Assembly (NCBI GenBank): GCA_039028155.1
Contig: JBCCIS010000019.1
Location: forward strand, 16,443-80,442
From: Pseudomonadota bacterium
GTDB lineage: Bacteria > Pseudomonadota > Alphaproteobacteria > SP197
Direction of reading: 5' to 3'
DNA: 64,000 bases
Of this stretch, positions 24,026-32,983 are shown in pieces. Numbering within the stretch: the first letter of the stretch is position 1; the number at the start of each line of letters is the position of its first letter. The notes under the pieces were generated by a model. It was not told where the DNA came from. It saw only the letters and a program-made list of their open reading frames with translations, and ran no database searches. Made by a program: the position numbers and the translations under genes.

Positions 24026-25327
24026 CTAGCGCGCGACGCGGTCGCGGTATTGGTAGTAGCGCTGCACGATCGGCAGGAACCAGGGATTGCCGTCGTAGAA
24101 CGGTATGGTCGGGAACGCCAACCCCTCGAACGCGCATTCGGCTTCCGGCGTGCCCAGAATGCGCTGCGCGGTCTTGTAGCCCAGATAGGTCTGCTTCACG
24201 ACGCCGGACCCGTTGCAGGCGAGCGCGAAGTGCAGGCCGTCCTTCACGCCGGTATGCGGCAGCTTGTCGAAGGCAAAGGCGACGTTGCCGGTCCAGCTAT
24301 GCGTCACCTTGACGTCCTTCAGCTCCGGAAAGACGCCGGTCATGAAGTCGTGCAGAACCTTGCCGCTTTCCCGCGTCTCGACATCGCGGGTCTTGGCGCG
24401 GCCGCCGAAGATGACGCGCTTGCGGTCCGGCGACGGGCGGTAATAGTAGAGGATCTTCTTCGTGTCGGCGATCATACGGTGATTGGGGAACAGCCGGTTC
24501 ATGGTCTCGTCCGGCAGTTCCTCAGTCGCGATGATATAGCTGCCGACCGGCACCAGGCGTCGGCGGAACTCCTGGGTCGCGCGCGGGGTGTAGCCGTTGG
24601 TCATCACGGCGACCTCTTTCGCCTTGACCGTGCCGCGGGAAGTCTTGACGTCAAAACCATCGCCGTCGCGGCTGATGCGCTCGACCGGCGTGTGCGCCGC
24701 CAGCTTGACTCCGGCCGCCATCACGCGGTCCAGGAACTCCTGATGGTAGACCGCCGGATGCAGACCGCCACCCGACAGCGTTACCTTGCCGCCGTGATAG
24801 ATGTCGGTCGCGACTTCGTTCGCCACATCGCTCTTGGGGATCATGTAGCCGGTGTCGATGCCGACTTCCTTTTTCACCAGTTCGGCGTCACGGGCCATGG
24901 ATTCGTAGTGGCTGGTCGCGTGGGCGCCGACGAAACGCCCGACCTTCTGGTAGTGGCACTGGATCTGCTCGGACGCGATGAACTCGTCGAAGAATGTCAT
25001 CGCATTGTCACCTTCGCGGACCAGGGCGGCGGCCTTCGTCTGACCGTACTTGGCCTTCAGCTCGCCATAGCCGAGTTTCAGCCCGCCGCCGGCCATGCCG
25101 CCGCTGCGCGAGCTGGCGCCGTGGCCGGGGTCGCTGGCTTCCAGGATCAGGACATCGCGCCCGGCGCGCGCCAGGTAGAGCGCAGCCGACATGCCGGCAT
25201 AGCCGGAGCCGACGACCGCCACGTCGACGGCCCGGGGCAAGGGGATCGGGACAAACTCTGGCCGGGGTGCTGCTTCCCACCAATAGGGCGTTGCCTTCCA
25301 CTCGTCAGCAAACGGTGCCTCGGCCAT
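24026..25327 (-). CDS. FAD-dependent amine/amino-acid oxidoreductase (DadA/PuuB-like)
   Basis: A 433-residue DAO-superfamily flavoprotein. The dinucleotide-binding motif VAVVGSGYAGMSAALYLAR lies near residue 34, followed by EASDPGHGASSRSGG, the ribityl/pyrophosphate contact seen in gamma-glutamylputrescine oxidase and DadA relatives. C-terminal GLHFALACNGSGVV near 370 is the second FAD-contact motif. GGGAGGA precedes the ATG six bases away. Expected role: oxidation of a secondary amine or N-methyl amino acid. It heads the operon with the TMADH-like gene and is divergent from an MttB-family gene (167-bp gap). Confidence 0.85.
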   Translation of the reverse strand: MAEAPFADEWKATPYWWEAAPRPEFVPIPLPRAVDVAVVGSGYAGMSAALYLARAGRDVLILEASDPGHGASSRSGGMAGGGLKLGYGELKAKYGQTKAAALVREGDNAMTFFDEFIASEQIQCHYQKVGRFVGAHATSHYESMARDAELVKKEVGIDTGYMIPKSDVANEVATDIYHGGKVTLSGGGLHPAVYHQEFLDRVMAAGVKLAAHTPVERISRDGDGFDVKTSRGTVKAKEVAVMTNGYTPRATQEFRRRLVPVGSYIIATEELPDETMNRLFPNHRMIADTKKILYYYRPSPDRKRVIFGGRAKTRDVETRESGKVLHDFMTGVFPELKDVKVTHSWTGNVAFAFDKLPHTGVKDGLHFALACNGSGVVKQTYLGYKTAQRILGTPEAECAFEGLAFPTIPFYDGNPWFLPIVQRYYQYRDRVAR

Positions 25328-25494
25328 GGGTGTCCTCCCGCGTTTCAATGCAACGTACCGCTTTCATGCCGCTGACGACAAGACGGGCGAACCCGACCAA
25401 AGACGACCTTGGCCTCGTCGTCGGCGACGGAAACTGGCCGTATTGCCGTCCGGGCGCGTGCCATAAGCTGCCGCAGGCCCAAGGAGGCAGGACC

Positions 25495-27066
25495 ATGAAT
25501 GACGAGGCACCCAGCGGACGGCGCGGCAGGCGCCATCGCGGCGAACACGGCGGCAGCGGCGCGCGGCGCGCCCAGCGCAGCCACAAATACTCGACCGACG
25601 CCCTGCCCTATATCCAGCGCAACATCCCGTTGACCGAGGTGCTGACCGAAGAGGCGCTGGAGATCATCGAGAACAACGCCGAAACGGTCATGGAAGAGGT
25701 CGGCATCGCCATCCACGACGACCAGGAGGTCGTCGATATGTGGAAGGAGGCCGGCGCCGATGTCGGCAAGGACGGCCAGACGCTCCACGTGCCGCGCGGC
25801 CTGGCGCGCAAGCTGTTGTCGACCGCCCCCAACCACTTCATCCAGCATGCCCGCAACCCCGACCGCAAGGTCAAGATTGGCGACGGCGCGACCGTCTTCG
25901 CACCAGTCTACGGTCCGCCCTTCATCCGCAATCTGGACGACGGTCGTCGCTACGCGACGATCGAGGATTTCCGGAACTTCGTGAAGCTGGCTTACATGAC
26001 GCCGGCCATGCACCATTCCGGCGGTACCGTGTGTGAGCCGGTCGATATCCCGGTCAACAAGCGCCACCTGGATATGGTCTATTCACATATCCGCTATTCC
26101 GACAAACCGTTTATGGGCTCGGTGACAGCGCCAGAGCGCGCCGAAGACACGGTGGCGATGGCGAAGCTTGTCTTCGGCGATCAGTTCGTCGAGGACAACT
26201 GCTGCATCATCAACCTGATCAACGCCAACTCGCCGATGACCTTCGACGGTACCATGCTGGGCGCGCTGAAGGTTTATGCGCGCCACAACCAGGCCTGCGT
26301 CGTCTCGCCGTTCATTCTGGCCGGCGCCATGAGTCCGGTGACCGTTGCCGGCACGCTCGCCCAGCTTCTGGCCGAGGCCATGGTCGGCATGGCGACGACG
26401 CAACTGGTCAGGCCCGGCGCGCCGGTGGTGTTCGGCACCTTCGGCAGTTCAATCTCCATGCAATCGGGTGCGCCGACCTTCGGCACGCCGGAACCGACCC
26501 AGGTGCTCCTGGGCAGCGCGCAGTTGGCGCGCCGTCTGGGCGTGCCGTTCCGCTCCGGCGGATCGCTGTGCGGTTCAAAGATTGCCGACGCGCAGGCGGC
26601 CTATGAAAGCGCGAATACGCTGCTGCCGACGCTTCTTGGCGGCGTCAACTTCGTGCTGCACGCGGCGGGCTGGCTCGAGGGCGGCTTGGCGTCGGGTTAC
26701 GAGAAGTTCGTCATGGACGCCGATCAGCTCGGCATGATGCAGGTGCTGGCCGCCGGCGTCGACACGTCGGAGAACGGCCAGGCCATGGACGCCATCCGCG
26801 AGGTCGGCCCAGGCAGCCATTTCCTGGGCTGCGCCCACACCCAGGCGAACTTCGAGACCGCCTTCTACCGCTCGACCATCGCCGACAACAACAGCTTCGA
26901 GCAGTGGGAGTCCGAAGGCAGCCAGGACGCGATGAAGCGCGCCAACACGCTGTGGAAGGAGATGCTGGCAAGCTACGAGGCGCCAGCCATCGATCCGAGC
27001 GTCGACGAAGCGCTCAACGCCTTCATCGCCGAGAAAAAGGCCGCGGTGCCCGATTCGTTTACCTGA
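25495..27066 (+). CDS. MttB-family (non-pyrrolysine) corrinoid-dependent methyltransferase
   Basis: A 523-residue member of the trimethylamine methyltransferase family (PF06253). An Arg/His-rich N-terminal tail (1-35) precedes the TIM barrel. Family stretches include YATIEDFRNFVKLAYMTPAM, MQSGAPTFGTPE and VREVGPGSHFLG-like segments. The gene has no in-frame amber codon, so it belongs to the MtgB-like branch that demethylates glycine betaine or other quaternary amines rather than trimethylamine. AAGGAGG precedes the ATG. The paralogue at 57980-59512 is very similar. No corrinoid protein is adjacent here; the one at 59826 may serve both. Product: methyl-Co(III) corrinoid protein. Confidence 0.85.
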   Translation: MNDEAPSGRRGRRHRGEHGGSGARRAQRSHKYSTDALPYIQRNIPLTEVLTEEALEIIENNAETVMEEVGIAIHDDQEVVDMWKEAGADVGKDGQTLHVPRGLARKLLSTAPNHFIQHARNPDRKVKIGDGATVFAPVYGPPFIRNLDDGRRYATIEDFRNFVKLAYMTPAMHHSGGTVCEPVDIPVNKRHLDMVYSHIRYSDKPFMGSVTAPERAEDTVAMAKLVFGDQFVEDNCCIINLINANSPMTFDGTMLGALKVYARHNQACVVSPFILAGAMSPVTVAGTLAQLLAEAMVGMATTQLVRPGAPVVFGTFGSSISMQSGAPTFGTPEPTQVLLGSAQLARRLGVPFRSGGSLCGSKIADAQAAYESANTLLPTLLGGVNFVLHAAGWLEGGLASGYEKFVMDADQLGMMQVLAAGVDTSENGQAMDAIREVGPGSHFLGCAHTQANFETAFYRSTIADNNSFEQWESEGSQDAMKRANTLWKEMLASYEAPAIDPSVDEALNAFIAEKKAAVPDSFT

Positions 27067-27262
27067 GCGTGACGGCGGTCACCTGAGGCGGCGCTACCCC
27101 GTCTGGCCGATAGGCGGGCCCGGCACCATTTGCTAGACTGGCTCGTCTCGTTCGGTCAGCCCGCGTCTCCCATCGATGCCGGGTGACCGGCATTCGAAAC
27201 ACAGAATCAGGACCCGGCCGCCGCGCGCTTGGCGTTCGCCGGGCGACCTAGAACGCTCTGCC

Positions 27263-28522
27263 ATGCATCTTGATGTCATCGACGACTACGACAGCTTCCT
27301 CGCTTTGAAGGACCCGTGGGACTCCGTCTATGCCGACGATCCCGAGGCGCAGTTTTATCTGTCGTGGACATGGATGACGAAGTGGCTGGATGCGGCGATC
27401 TCCGAATGGGTCGTTCTCGCCGCGCGCGACGAAACTGATGGCGACAGGTATGTCGCTTTCCTGCCGTTGCGCATCAGGGCGTTCCCGGCCAAGAACGGCA
27501 CGTTCTACACCGAAATCTGGATGGCGGCCCAGGGTATCGCCGATTATGTCGGTTTTCTGTGCCGCGCCGGCGCTGAAGAGCAGGCCCTGCCGGCTCTCGC
27601 CAACTATGTGAAGACGCTGAAGTGGAACGGCCTGAACCTCCGGTGTTTCGACGCCTCGGATGCACGCATGAAGCTCTGGACGGATGCTTTTCCTCGTTCT
27701 GACTTCAAGCTGAAGCGCGTGACGTCGACCAACAACGAAGAGGGCTACGACAACGCGATCTGCCCGTACGTAACGTTGCCGGATGACTGGGACACTTATC
27801 TCGACAACCAGGTCAGCGCCAACACACGTCAGAAAATCCGTCGATTTCTGAGAAAGGTCGAGAACGACGATGCCTATCGCATCACCGTGACCGACAAAGA
27901 CAGTTTGGAGAGCGACTACGAAGTCTTGCAGAAACTGTGGGACGACAAGTGGGGCGAGAGCAAGGGTGAAGCGGCGACACAGATCTTTGGCAGGATCCGC
28001 CGCATCATGCTGACGCACTGTCTGGAACACGACGCGCTGTTCATGCCGATCCTGTGGCACGGCGACAAGGCGGTCGGTGCCCTGGGTTCGATCGTCGACA
28101 CGGTCAAAAAATCGATGCTGTTCATGCTGGCGGGCCGCGACCTGAAGGCCAAAGGTGTGCCAAGCGGCTTGGTGCTGCACGCCTACAGCATTCGCTATGC
28201 TATTGAGAACGGGTTCAAGACCTACGATTTCATGCGCGGCAACGAGCCCTATAAGTATTCCTTCGGCTCCAAGGAGCGCTTGGTCAAGTACATGGTCGTT
28301 GAGCGCAAGGTCGCCGGCAACCAGTTGGATCCGCGATGTGTGGGTTCGGCCACGCTCTTGACGCAACGGACGCAGGCCTATGGCCAATGGGCGCAAGCCG
28401 AGCGCGGCTATCGTCAGATCCTGAAGGCGCAGCCCGACAACGAAGAGGTCCAGACCCGCCTTGACCAGGTCCTGTCGATGAAGAGCAAGCCGAAAGCCTC
28501 CGGCAAGCGCCGATCCGCGTGA
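27263..28522 (+). CDS. CelD/BcsL-type GNAT acyltransferase with C-terminal TPR-like tail
   Basis: A 419-residue protein. The C-terminal GNAT-like half (about 190-350) resembles the acetyltransferase domain of cellulose-biosynthesis protein CelD/BcsL: SANTRQKIRRFLRK, GALGSIVDTVKKSMLFMLAG and YAIENGFKTYDFMRGNEPYK. The last 60 residues form a TPR-like helical pair (YGQWAQAERGYRQILKAQPD). It probably acylates a surface polysaccharide or precursor sugar. Its stop overlaps the GTG start of the downstream chorismate mutase (GTGA). The start was chosen at MHLDVIDDY; the upstream in-frame part is low-complexity. Confidence 0.72.
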   Translation: MHLDVIDDYDSFLALKDPWDSVYADDPEAQFYLSWTWMTKWLDAAISEWVVLAARDETDGDRYVAFLPLRIRAFPAKNGTFYTEIWMAAQGIADYVGFLCRAGAEEQALPALANYVKTLKWNGLNLRCFDASDARMKLWTDAFPRSDFKLKRVTSTNNEEGYDNAICPYVTLPDDWDTYLDNQVSANTRQKIRRFLRKVENDDAYRITVTDKDSLESDYEVLQKLWDDKWGESKGEAATQIFGRIRRIMLTHCLEHDALFMPILWHGDKAVGALGSIVDTVKKSMLFMLAGRDLKAKGVPSGLVLHAYSIRYAIENGFKTYDFMRGNEPYKYSFGSKERLVKYMVVERKVAGNQLDPRCVGSATLLTQRTQAYGQWAQAERGYRQILKAQPDNEEVQTRLDQVLSMKSKPKASGKRRSA

Positions 28523-29103
28523 GGCGACGCTCGCCGTTGCCGCGCACGAAAGGACGCCTGGCCCGTCTCGCCCACCGTTTCCTCGCTCCGGCTCTTCTGA
28601 TCGCGATCGTCTGGCCGCTGCCACTGCAAGCCGGCGGCGCCACAGAGCAGACAATCGTGGAACTGATCCATGCGCGCCTTAGCCTGATGGACGAGGTCGC
28701 GGCCTATAAGCTGCTCAACGACGTCCCGATTGAAGACCAGGAACGCGAAGCTGTCGTGCTGGCTCATGCGGTCGAAGCAGCCGAAGATGTCGGGTTGGAT
28801 GGCGCAACGACGGTCGCGTTCTTTTCAGCCCAGATAGAGGCGGCCAAGGCAATCCAGGTTTGCTGGATGGAACGCTGGCGCCAAGGTGAATCGCCTGTGC
28901 CTGAAGGCGCACCGGATCTGGCCGGTGTCATACGACCTCAATTGATCGAGATCGGCGACGCGCTGATCGCCACGATCGCCCGGCACGCCGGCGAGACCGG
29001 CGGGATCGATGCGGGCACCCTCCCCGCCATTGACTGCCTGCCACCGGACAAGGCCGACACGATCACAAGTAGTCTCTCCGCTGTCGCACCGGCCACCCCC
29101 TAG
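28519..29103 (+). CDS. Periplasmic chorismate mutase (AroQ-gamma class)
   Basis: A 194-residue exported helical protein. Basic start and hydrophobic core end at LQAGG near residue 40, a likely Sec signal peptide. The mature part has the AroQ fold pattern: ELIHARLSLMDEVAAYK (Arg and Lys of the active site), then EREAVVLAHAVEAAEDVG and FFSAQIEAAKAIQ. The class converts chorismate to prephenate in the periplasm; its physiological role is unsettled. The GTG start overlaps the previous gene by four bases. Confidence 0.78.
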   Translation: MRRRSPLPRTKGRLARLAHRFLAPALLIAIVWPLPLQAGGATEQTIVELIHARLSLMDEVAAYKLLNDVPIEDQEREAVVLAHAVEAAEDVGLDGATTVAFFSAQIEAAKAIQVCWMERWRQGESPVPEGAPDLAGVIRPQLIEIGDALIATIARHAGETGGIDAGTLPAIDCLPPDKADTITSSLSAVAPATP

Positions 29104-29184
29104 CGATCACAGTTAACCTAAGCCACCTACCCAAGCGCCCGGCGCACCCTTATGCTCGCCCAAACAACAACAGGAGGGATCGCC

Positions 29185-29835
29185 ATGACCGATTACGACT
29201 CCGCCAAGGTCGCGGCACTCCATCGCGAACTGCATAACCATCTGCCGTCCGATCCCGCGCTTCGGGTCAAGGTGCTGGAAAGCCTGCTGGTCGACAAGGG
29301 CATGATCGACCGCAAGACCATCGACTCCTGGGTCGAGGTCTATGCCGAGGAAATCGGTCCCAAACGTGGCGCCCACGTGGTCGCCAAGGCCTGGACCGAC
29401 CCGGCGTTCAAGGAACGGTTGATGCAGGACGCGCCCAAGGCGATCGAGGAGCTCGGTTATCTGGGCGTGGCGACCGGTCACTTGCATGTGGTCGAAAACA
29501 CCGACGATATCCATAACCTCGTCGTCTGTACGCTCTGCTCCTGTTACCCGTTTTCGGTCCTGGGCATCGCGCCCAATTGGTACAAGACCGCGGCCTACCG
29601 GTCGCGCGTCGTGCGCGACCCGCGTGGCGTGCTCGACGAGTTCGGCGTCGAGGTTTCCGACGACGTCGAAGTGCGCGTCTGGGACAGCACGGCGGAGCTG
29701 CGCTATCTCGTCTTGCCCCAGCGCCCATCCGGCACCGATGATATGAACGAAGATGAGCTCGCCAAGCTGGTCAGCCGTAACTCCATGATCGGCACCGACC
29801 GCGATCTCTCCAAGTACATAAACGGAGCGGGCTGA
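29185..29835 (+). CDS. nthA: Nitrile hydratase alpha subunit, cobalt type
   Basis: A 216-residue alpha subunit. The metal-claw motif is CTLCSC at residues 115-120 followed by YP; Thr in position two and Tyr after the claw mark the non-corrin cobalt type rather than the iron type (CSLCSCT). The middle and last cysteines are expected to be oxidised to sulfinic and sulfenic acids. The enzyme hydrates nitriles to amides. GGAGG precedes the ATG at the optimal distance. The next gene begins on the last base of its stop codon, so alpha, beta and accessory genes form one operon. No amidase gene is adjacent. Confidence 0.92.
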   Translation: MTDYDSAKVAALHRELHNHLPSDPALRVKVLESLLVDKGMIDRKTIDSWVEVYAEEIGPKRGAHVVAKAWTDPAFKERLMQDAPKAIEELGYLGVATGHLHVVENTDDIHNLVVCTLCSCYPFSVLGIAPNWYKTAAYRSRVVRDPRGVLDEFGVEVSDDVEVRVWDSTAELRYLVLPQRPSGTDDMNEDELAKLVSRNSMIGTDRDLSKYINGAG

Positions 29836-30491
29836 TGGACGGCATTCATGATCTTGGCGGCAAGCAGGGCTACGGCCCGGTCGATGTCGATGAAGAAGAA
29901 GTCGCATTTCACGCGCCGTGGGAAGCGCGCATCTGGGCGATCTCGCGTAACCGCGGCGCGCCCGGATGCACCATCGACTGGTGGCGCCATGTGCGCGAGC
30001 TGATCGACCCGGCGGACTATCTGACCCGCGCCTACTTCGATCAGTGGATCCAGACCGAGCTAGCCGTCCATATCGATGCCGGCGTGTTCACGCTGGACGA
30101 GGTGATCACCGGCAAGTCGACGACCGAACCAGTACAGCATGGACCAGGCATCGACCGCGCCGGCGCTTTGGAGGCTGACCGCGCCCGGGCGACGCGCTTC
30201 GATCGCGACGTCAACGAAGCACCCGCCTTTCAACCGGGCGACCGTGTCAGGACCGCCCGGTTCGGCCACAGCCATCACACGCGCCTGCCCAAGTACGCCC
30301 GCGATCGCGAGGGCGAGATACTGTCCCATCGCGGCGCACACCTGTTCCCGGATGCCGGCGCACGTGGCATCCACGAGCCGCAGCACCTCTATACCGTCGG
30401 CTTCGACGGCGCCGAACTGTGGCCGGAGGCCGATGGCCGCCGCGAACGTGTCTTCGTGGACCTGTGGGAGAGTTACCTTGAGCCGGCGTGA
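29835..30491 (+). CDS. nthB: Nitrile hydratase beta subunit
   Basis: A 218-residue beta subunit beginning MDGIHDLGGKQGYG, the invariant family opening. The C-terminal SH3-like domain contains FQPGDRVRTARFGHSHHTRLPKY (near 130-153), which holds the conserved Arg residues that hydrogen-bond the oxidised cysteines of the alpha subunit, and EPQHLYTVGFDGAELW. It overlaps the alpha gene as TGATG. The length is typical of the family. Confidence 0.92.
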   Translation: MDGIHDLGGKQGYGPVDVDEEEVAFHAPWEARIWAISRNRGAPGCTIDWWRHVRELIDPADYLTRAYFDQWIQTELAVHIDAGVFTLDEVITGKSTTEPVQHGPGIDRAGALEADRARATRFDRDVNEAPAFQPGDRVRTARFGHSHHTRLPKYARDREGEILSHRGAHLFPDAGARGIHEPQHLYTVGFDGAELWPEADGRRERVFVDLWESYLEPA

Positions 30492-30834
30492 GGGCGACAC
30501 GCTCAAGCCGCTCGCCAGGCTCGACGGCGATCCCGTCTTCGATGAGCCGTGGCAGGCGGAAGTCCTGGCCATGGCCGACCGGCTGGCCGCGTCCGGTGTG
30601 TTTACGCGTGAGCTGTGGTCAGAGACCTTGGGCGACGAACTCGTGCGCGCCGAACGGGACGGCAAGCCGGACGATGTCACGACCTATTACGAAGCCACGC
30701 TCAAGACGCTCGAACGTCTTCTGGAAGACGGCGGCCACGTGACGCCGGACGCGCGGTTCGAACGTCGCGAAGCCTGGGAACACGCCTACCGCACGACACC
30801 CCATGGCAAGCCGGTATTGTTAGAGCGCGGCTGA
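30478..30834 (+). CDS. Nitrile hydratase accessory protein (activator, P14K-like)
   Basis: About 118 residues: LDGDPVFDEPWQAEVLAMADRL, then TFTREL-type and TTYYEATLKTLERLL segments match the nitrile hydratase activator/beta-like accessory family that delivers cobalt by subunit swapping. I place the start at a TTG overlapping the end of the beta gene, because GGGAGAG sits six bases upstream; no ATG or GTG gives a better fit. The 3' end overlaps the convergent PhzF-like gene by 15 bp. Confidence 0.82.
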   Translation: MSRREGDTLKPLARLDGDPVFDEPWQAEVLAMADRLAASGVFTRELWSETLGDELVRAERDGKPDDVTTYYEATLKTLERLLEDGGHVTPDARFERREAWEHAYRTTPHGKPVLLERG

Positions 30835-31764
30835 ACCACCCTGGAGCAGCACGCCTTTGCTGACGGCAACGCAAGTGCCGCGAATAGTCGGCGCCCGCAC
30901 TTGGCCGTCTTCTGCCGGCACTGTGACGGTGATCTGACTGGGTCGCCCCATCTCCACGCCCTGCTCGATCTGAACCACTGTCTTGTCCGCAGGCATCGCA
31001 CGACTCGCGGCAAGCAGTGACGCCAGCGCACCCGATGCGCTGCCGGTTGCCGGGTCTTCGATCGGATGGCCTAGCGGTGACAGGACGCGTGAGCGGACGC
31101 GAAATCCATTGTCGCGATCATCAAGCACGACAAAGGCGCAGAGCGCGAAGTCGTCGACCGTGTTGATCTCCGTCCTGGCGGCTTCGGCGAAGGCGCTGAT
31201 GTCGAGCGTGATGTTCTCAAGATCATCCAAGGTCGCCAGTTCCGCAAACGCGAACTCCAGTCCAACCGACGCAACGGTCGGCGTAAATCGACCAGTGGCA
31301 ATCGCTGTTTCAGGAAGGCTTAGACAGCGCGCGATGCGTGCGACGTCGCAGGTCCCCAGGCGCTCAACCGCTTGGGGCGCCGTGATCGCAGCACCGAGGA
31401 CGGCATCGTCATCACGAACGATATCGATGGCAACCGGTCCACCGGCCTCGTCGAACACCATCGTGTCGTCGATGGCAAGGTCGAGGTCGCTGCCGCCACT
31501 GGCCAGCACGAAGGCCGTGCCGACATTGGGATGGCCGGCGAACGGCACTTCCGTCAGCGGCGTGAAGATACGCACATGGGCCGTCGTAGCGGGGTCGCGG
31601 GGCGGCAGGACGAACGTCGTCTCGGCATACCCGAATTCGTTCGCGATCGTCTGCATGGTGGCGTCGTCGAGCGAGCGGGCATCGGTGATGACGGCCAACG
31701 GATTACCCGCATAGCGCCGGTTGGTGAAGACGTCGACGGTCCAGAAGGGAACACCGTTTGTCAT
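30820..31764 (-). CDS. PhzF-family isomerase
   Basis: A 314-residue PhzF/diaminopimelate-epimerase fold protein. FWTVDVFTNRRYAGNPLAV opens the N-terminal half; the catalytic Glu is in EFGYAETTFV (near 47). FTPLTEVPFAGHPNVGTAFVL and DPATGSASGALASLL (near 250) are the paired hallmark motifs. The reaction is an isomerisation or epimerisation of an unknown metabolite; most bacterial PhzF homologues do not make phenazines and no phz genes are present. It converges on the nitrile hydratase operon. Confidence 0.87.
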   Translation of the reverse strand: MTNGVPFWTVDVFTNRRYAGNPLAVITDARSLDDATMQTIANEFGYAETTFVLPPRDPATTAHVRIFTPLTEVPFAGHPNVGTAFVLASGGSDLDLAIDDTMVFDEAGGPVAIDIVRDDDAVLGAAITAPQAVERLGTCDVARIARCLSLPETAIATGRFTPTVASVGLEFAFAELATLDDLENITLDISAFAEAARTEINTVDDFALCAFVVLDDRDNGFRVRSRVLSPLGHPIEDPATGSASGALASLLAASRAMPADKTVVQIEQGVEMGRPSQITVTVPAEDGQVRAPTIRGTCVAVSKGVLLQGGSAAL

Positions 31765-31873
31765 GATTTAGTCCCGCACGTTCTCTGCATGAGGCACTCG
31801 TGACGTGGCATCGGCGCAGCCAAACGGCAATCAGAGTTTTGTCGCGGTGACAATTGCGTGGGCGACGCCGTTC

Positions 31874-32983
31874 TCAGGCAGAGGCGGCTGGGTTAGTACC
31901 CGGACGCCGACGAATCTCTCCAGCTGTCGGCGCAAGCTTGCGCATGAGCGCCTCCAAGGGCCCGTTGGAAAAGACCATGAGCCACAGATGTGCCGCCACG
32001 ACACAAGCGGCGAACAGCGCGATGGCCCAATAGAACCCATCGGCGGCATCGCAGTGCATGCCGCGCGAACAGACGGCATCGAACCATGCCGTTAGAACAA
32101 TACCGTGGATGACGTAGAGCGTCAGCGCCATGCGCCCGGCGCTGGCCAGGGCACGCAGCGGCAGGCTCGCGCCGAAGCGCTGACCCAGTTCCAGGCAGGC
32201 GGTGATGACCGCGACCGCCGTGCCGGATGCCGCGACGACGTAGAGCGGTCCCGGCGGCCAGCCGTGCAGCGCGATCAGCATCTGTGCGGGGTCGCGATAG
32301 GTATCGCCACCCGGATAGACATGGCCCAGGCCGTTGAAGATCAGCGCGATGGCGACGCCGCCGAGAAACAGATGAAGGCGTGTGCGTCCGTCGTTGAGCT
32401 GCTGTCGGCCCAACCACAGCCCGACCAGAATGAACGCGAACCAAGGCAGGATAGGATGCAGCCCGTTGACCAAGAGGTTGCGCAGGAAACCGCCGATCGT
32501 CCACACGTCGACATAGCGGTCGGTGCGCCAGTCCCAGCCCCAGTTGTAGTCGACATAGAACCGCAGAAAGACGGCCGCCAGGATGACAATGATGGCCCCG
32601 GCCGCCAAAAGCGATCGTGGCGCGGCAAGAAAGGCCAGCGACAGGGCGAAGTAGACGCCATAGAAATGCAGGATGTCGCCGCGCCAGTAGGTGAAGAGGA
32701 GAATGCCGACGACAAACAGGAAGACCGCGCGCCGCGCCACGCAGCCGTAGAACAGCCCGCGGTCTTCGGACGGCGTCGCGCGCATCATCAGCGACAAGCC
32801 GACGCCGGCCAAGACGACAAATGTGCCGGCGGCGCGGCCCAGCAACTGCTGGTCAATGACGACCGCCCAGGCGGGACCCGCGAACCACGTCTTCATAATC
32901 CAGTTGAAGTTGACGATCAGCATGCCAAGCAGCGCCAGCGCGCGACAGATGTCCAGACCGACGAGGCGACCGGTGGACGTCAT
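31874..32983 (-). CDS. DUF418/YeiB-type polytopic membrane protein
   Basis: A 369-residue membrane protein with ten or so hydrophobic segments. It begins RLVGLDICRALALLGMLIVNF, the typical DUF418/DUF1624 opening. The C-terminal LASAGRMALTLYVIHGIV matches the DUF418 C-terminal motif. The family is related to membrane acyltransferases but no reaction is established. It is the last gene of a three-gene group on this strand, its ATG overlapping the stop of the preceding gene (ATGA). Confidence 0.75.
   Translation of the reverse strand: MTSTGRLVGLDICRALALLGMLIVNFNWIMKTWFAGPAWAVVIDQQLLGRAAGTFVVLAGVGLSLMMRATPSEDRGLFYGCVARRAVFLFVVGILLFTYWRGDILHFYGVYFALSLAFLAAPRSLLAAGAIIVILAAVFLRFYVDYNWGWDWRTDRYVDVWTIGGFLRNLLVNGLHPILPWFAFILVGLWLGRQQLNDGRTRLHLFLGGVAIALIFNGLGHVYPGGDTYRDPAQMLIALHGWPPGPLYVVAASGTAVAVITACLELGQRFGASLPLRALASAGRMALTLYVIHGIVLTAWFDAVCSRGMHCDAADGFYWAIALFAACVVAAHLWLMVFSNGPLEALMRKLAPTAGEIRRRPGTNPAASA

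Noticed and set aside
22015..24312. 765-residue open reading frame on the plus strand
   Set aside because: It is antisense to the TMADH-like gene at 21973-24012, with no recognisable domain and shadow-like composition. Long antisense frames are expected in GC-rich DNA.
25495..27066. Pyrrolysine-containing trimethylamine methyltransferase
   Set aside because: Both MttB-family genes are open without any in-frame TAG, so they are of the non-pyrrolysine branch and should not be called trimethylamine-specific.
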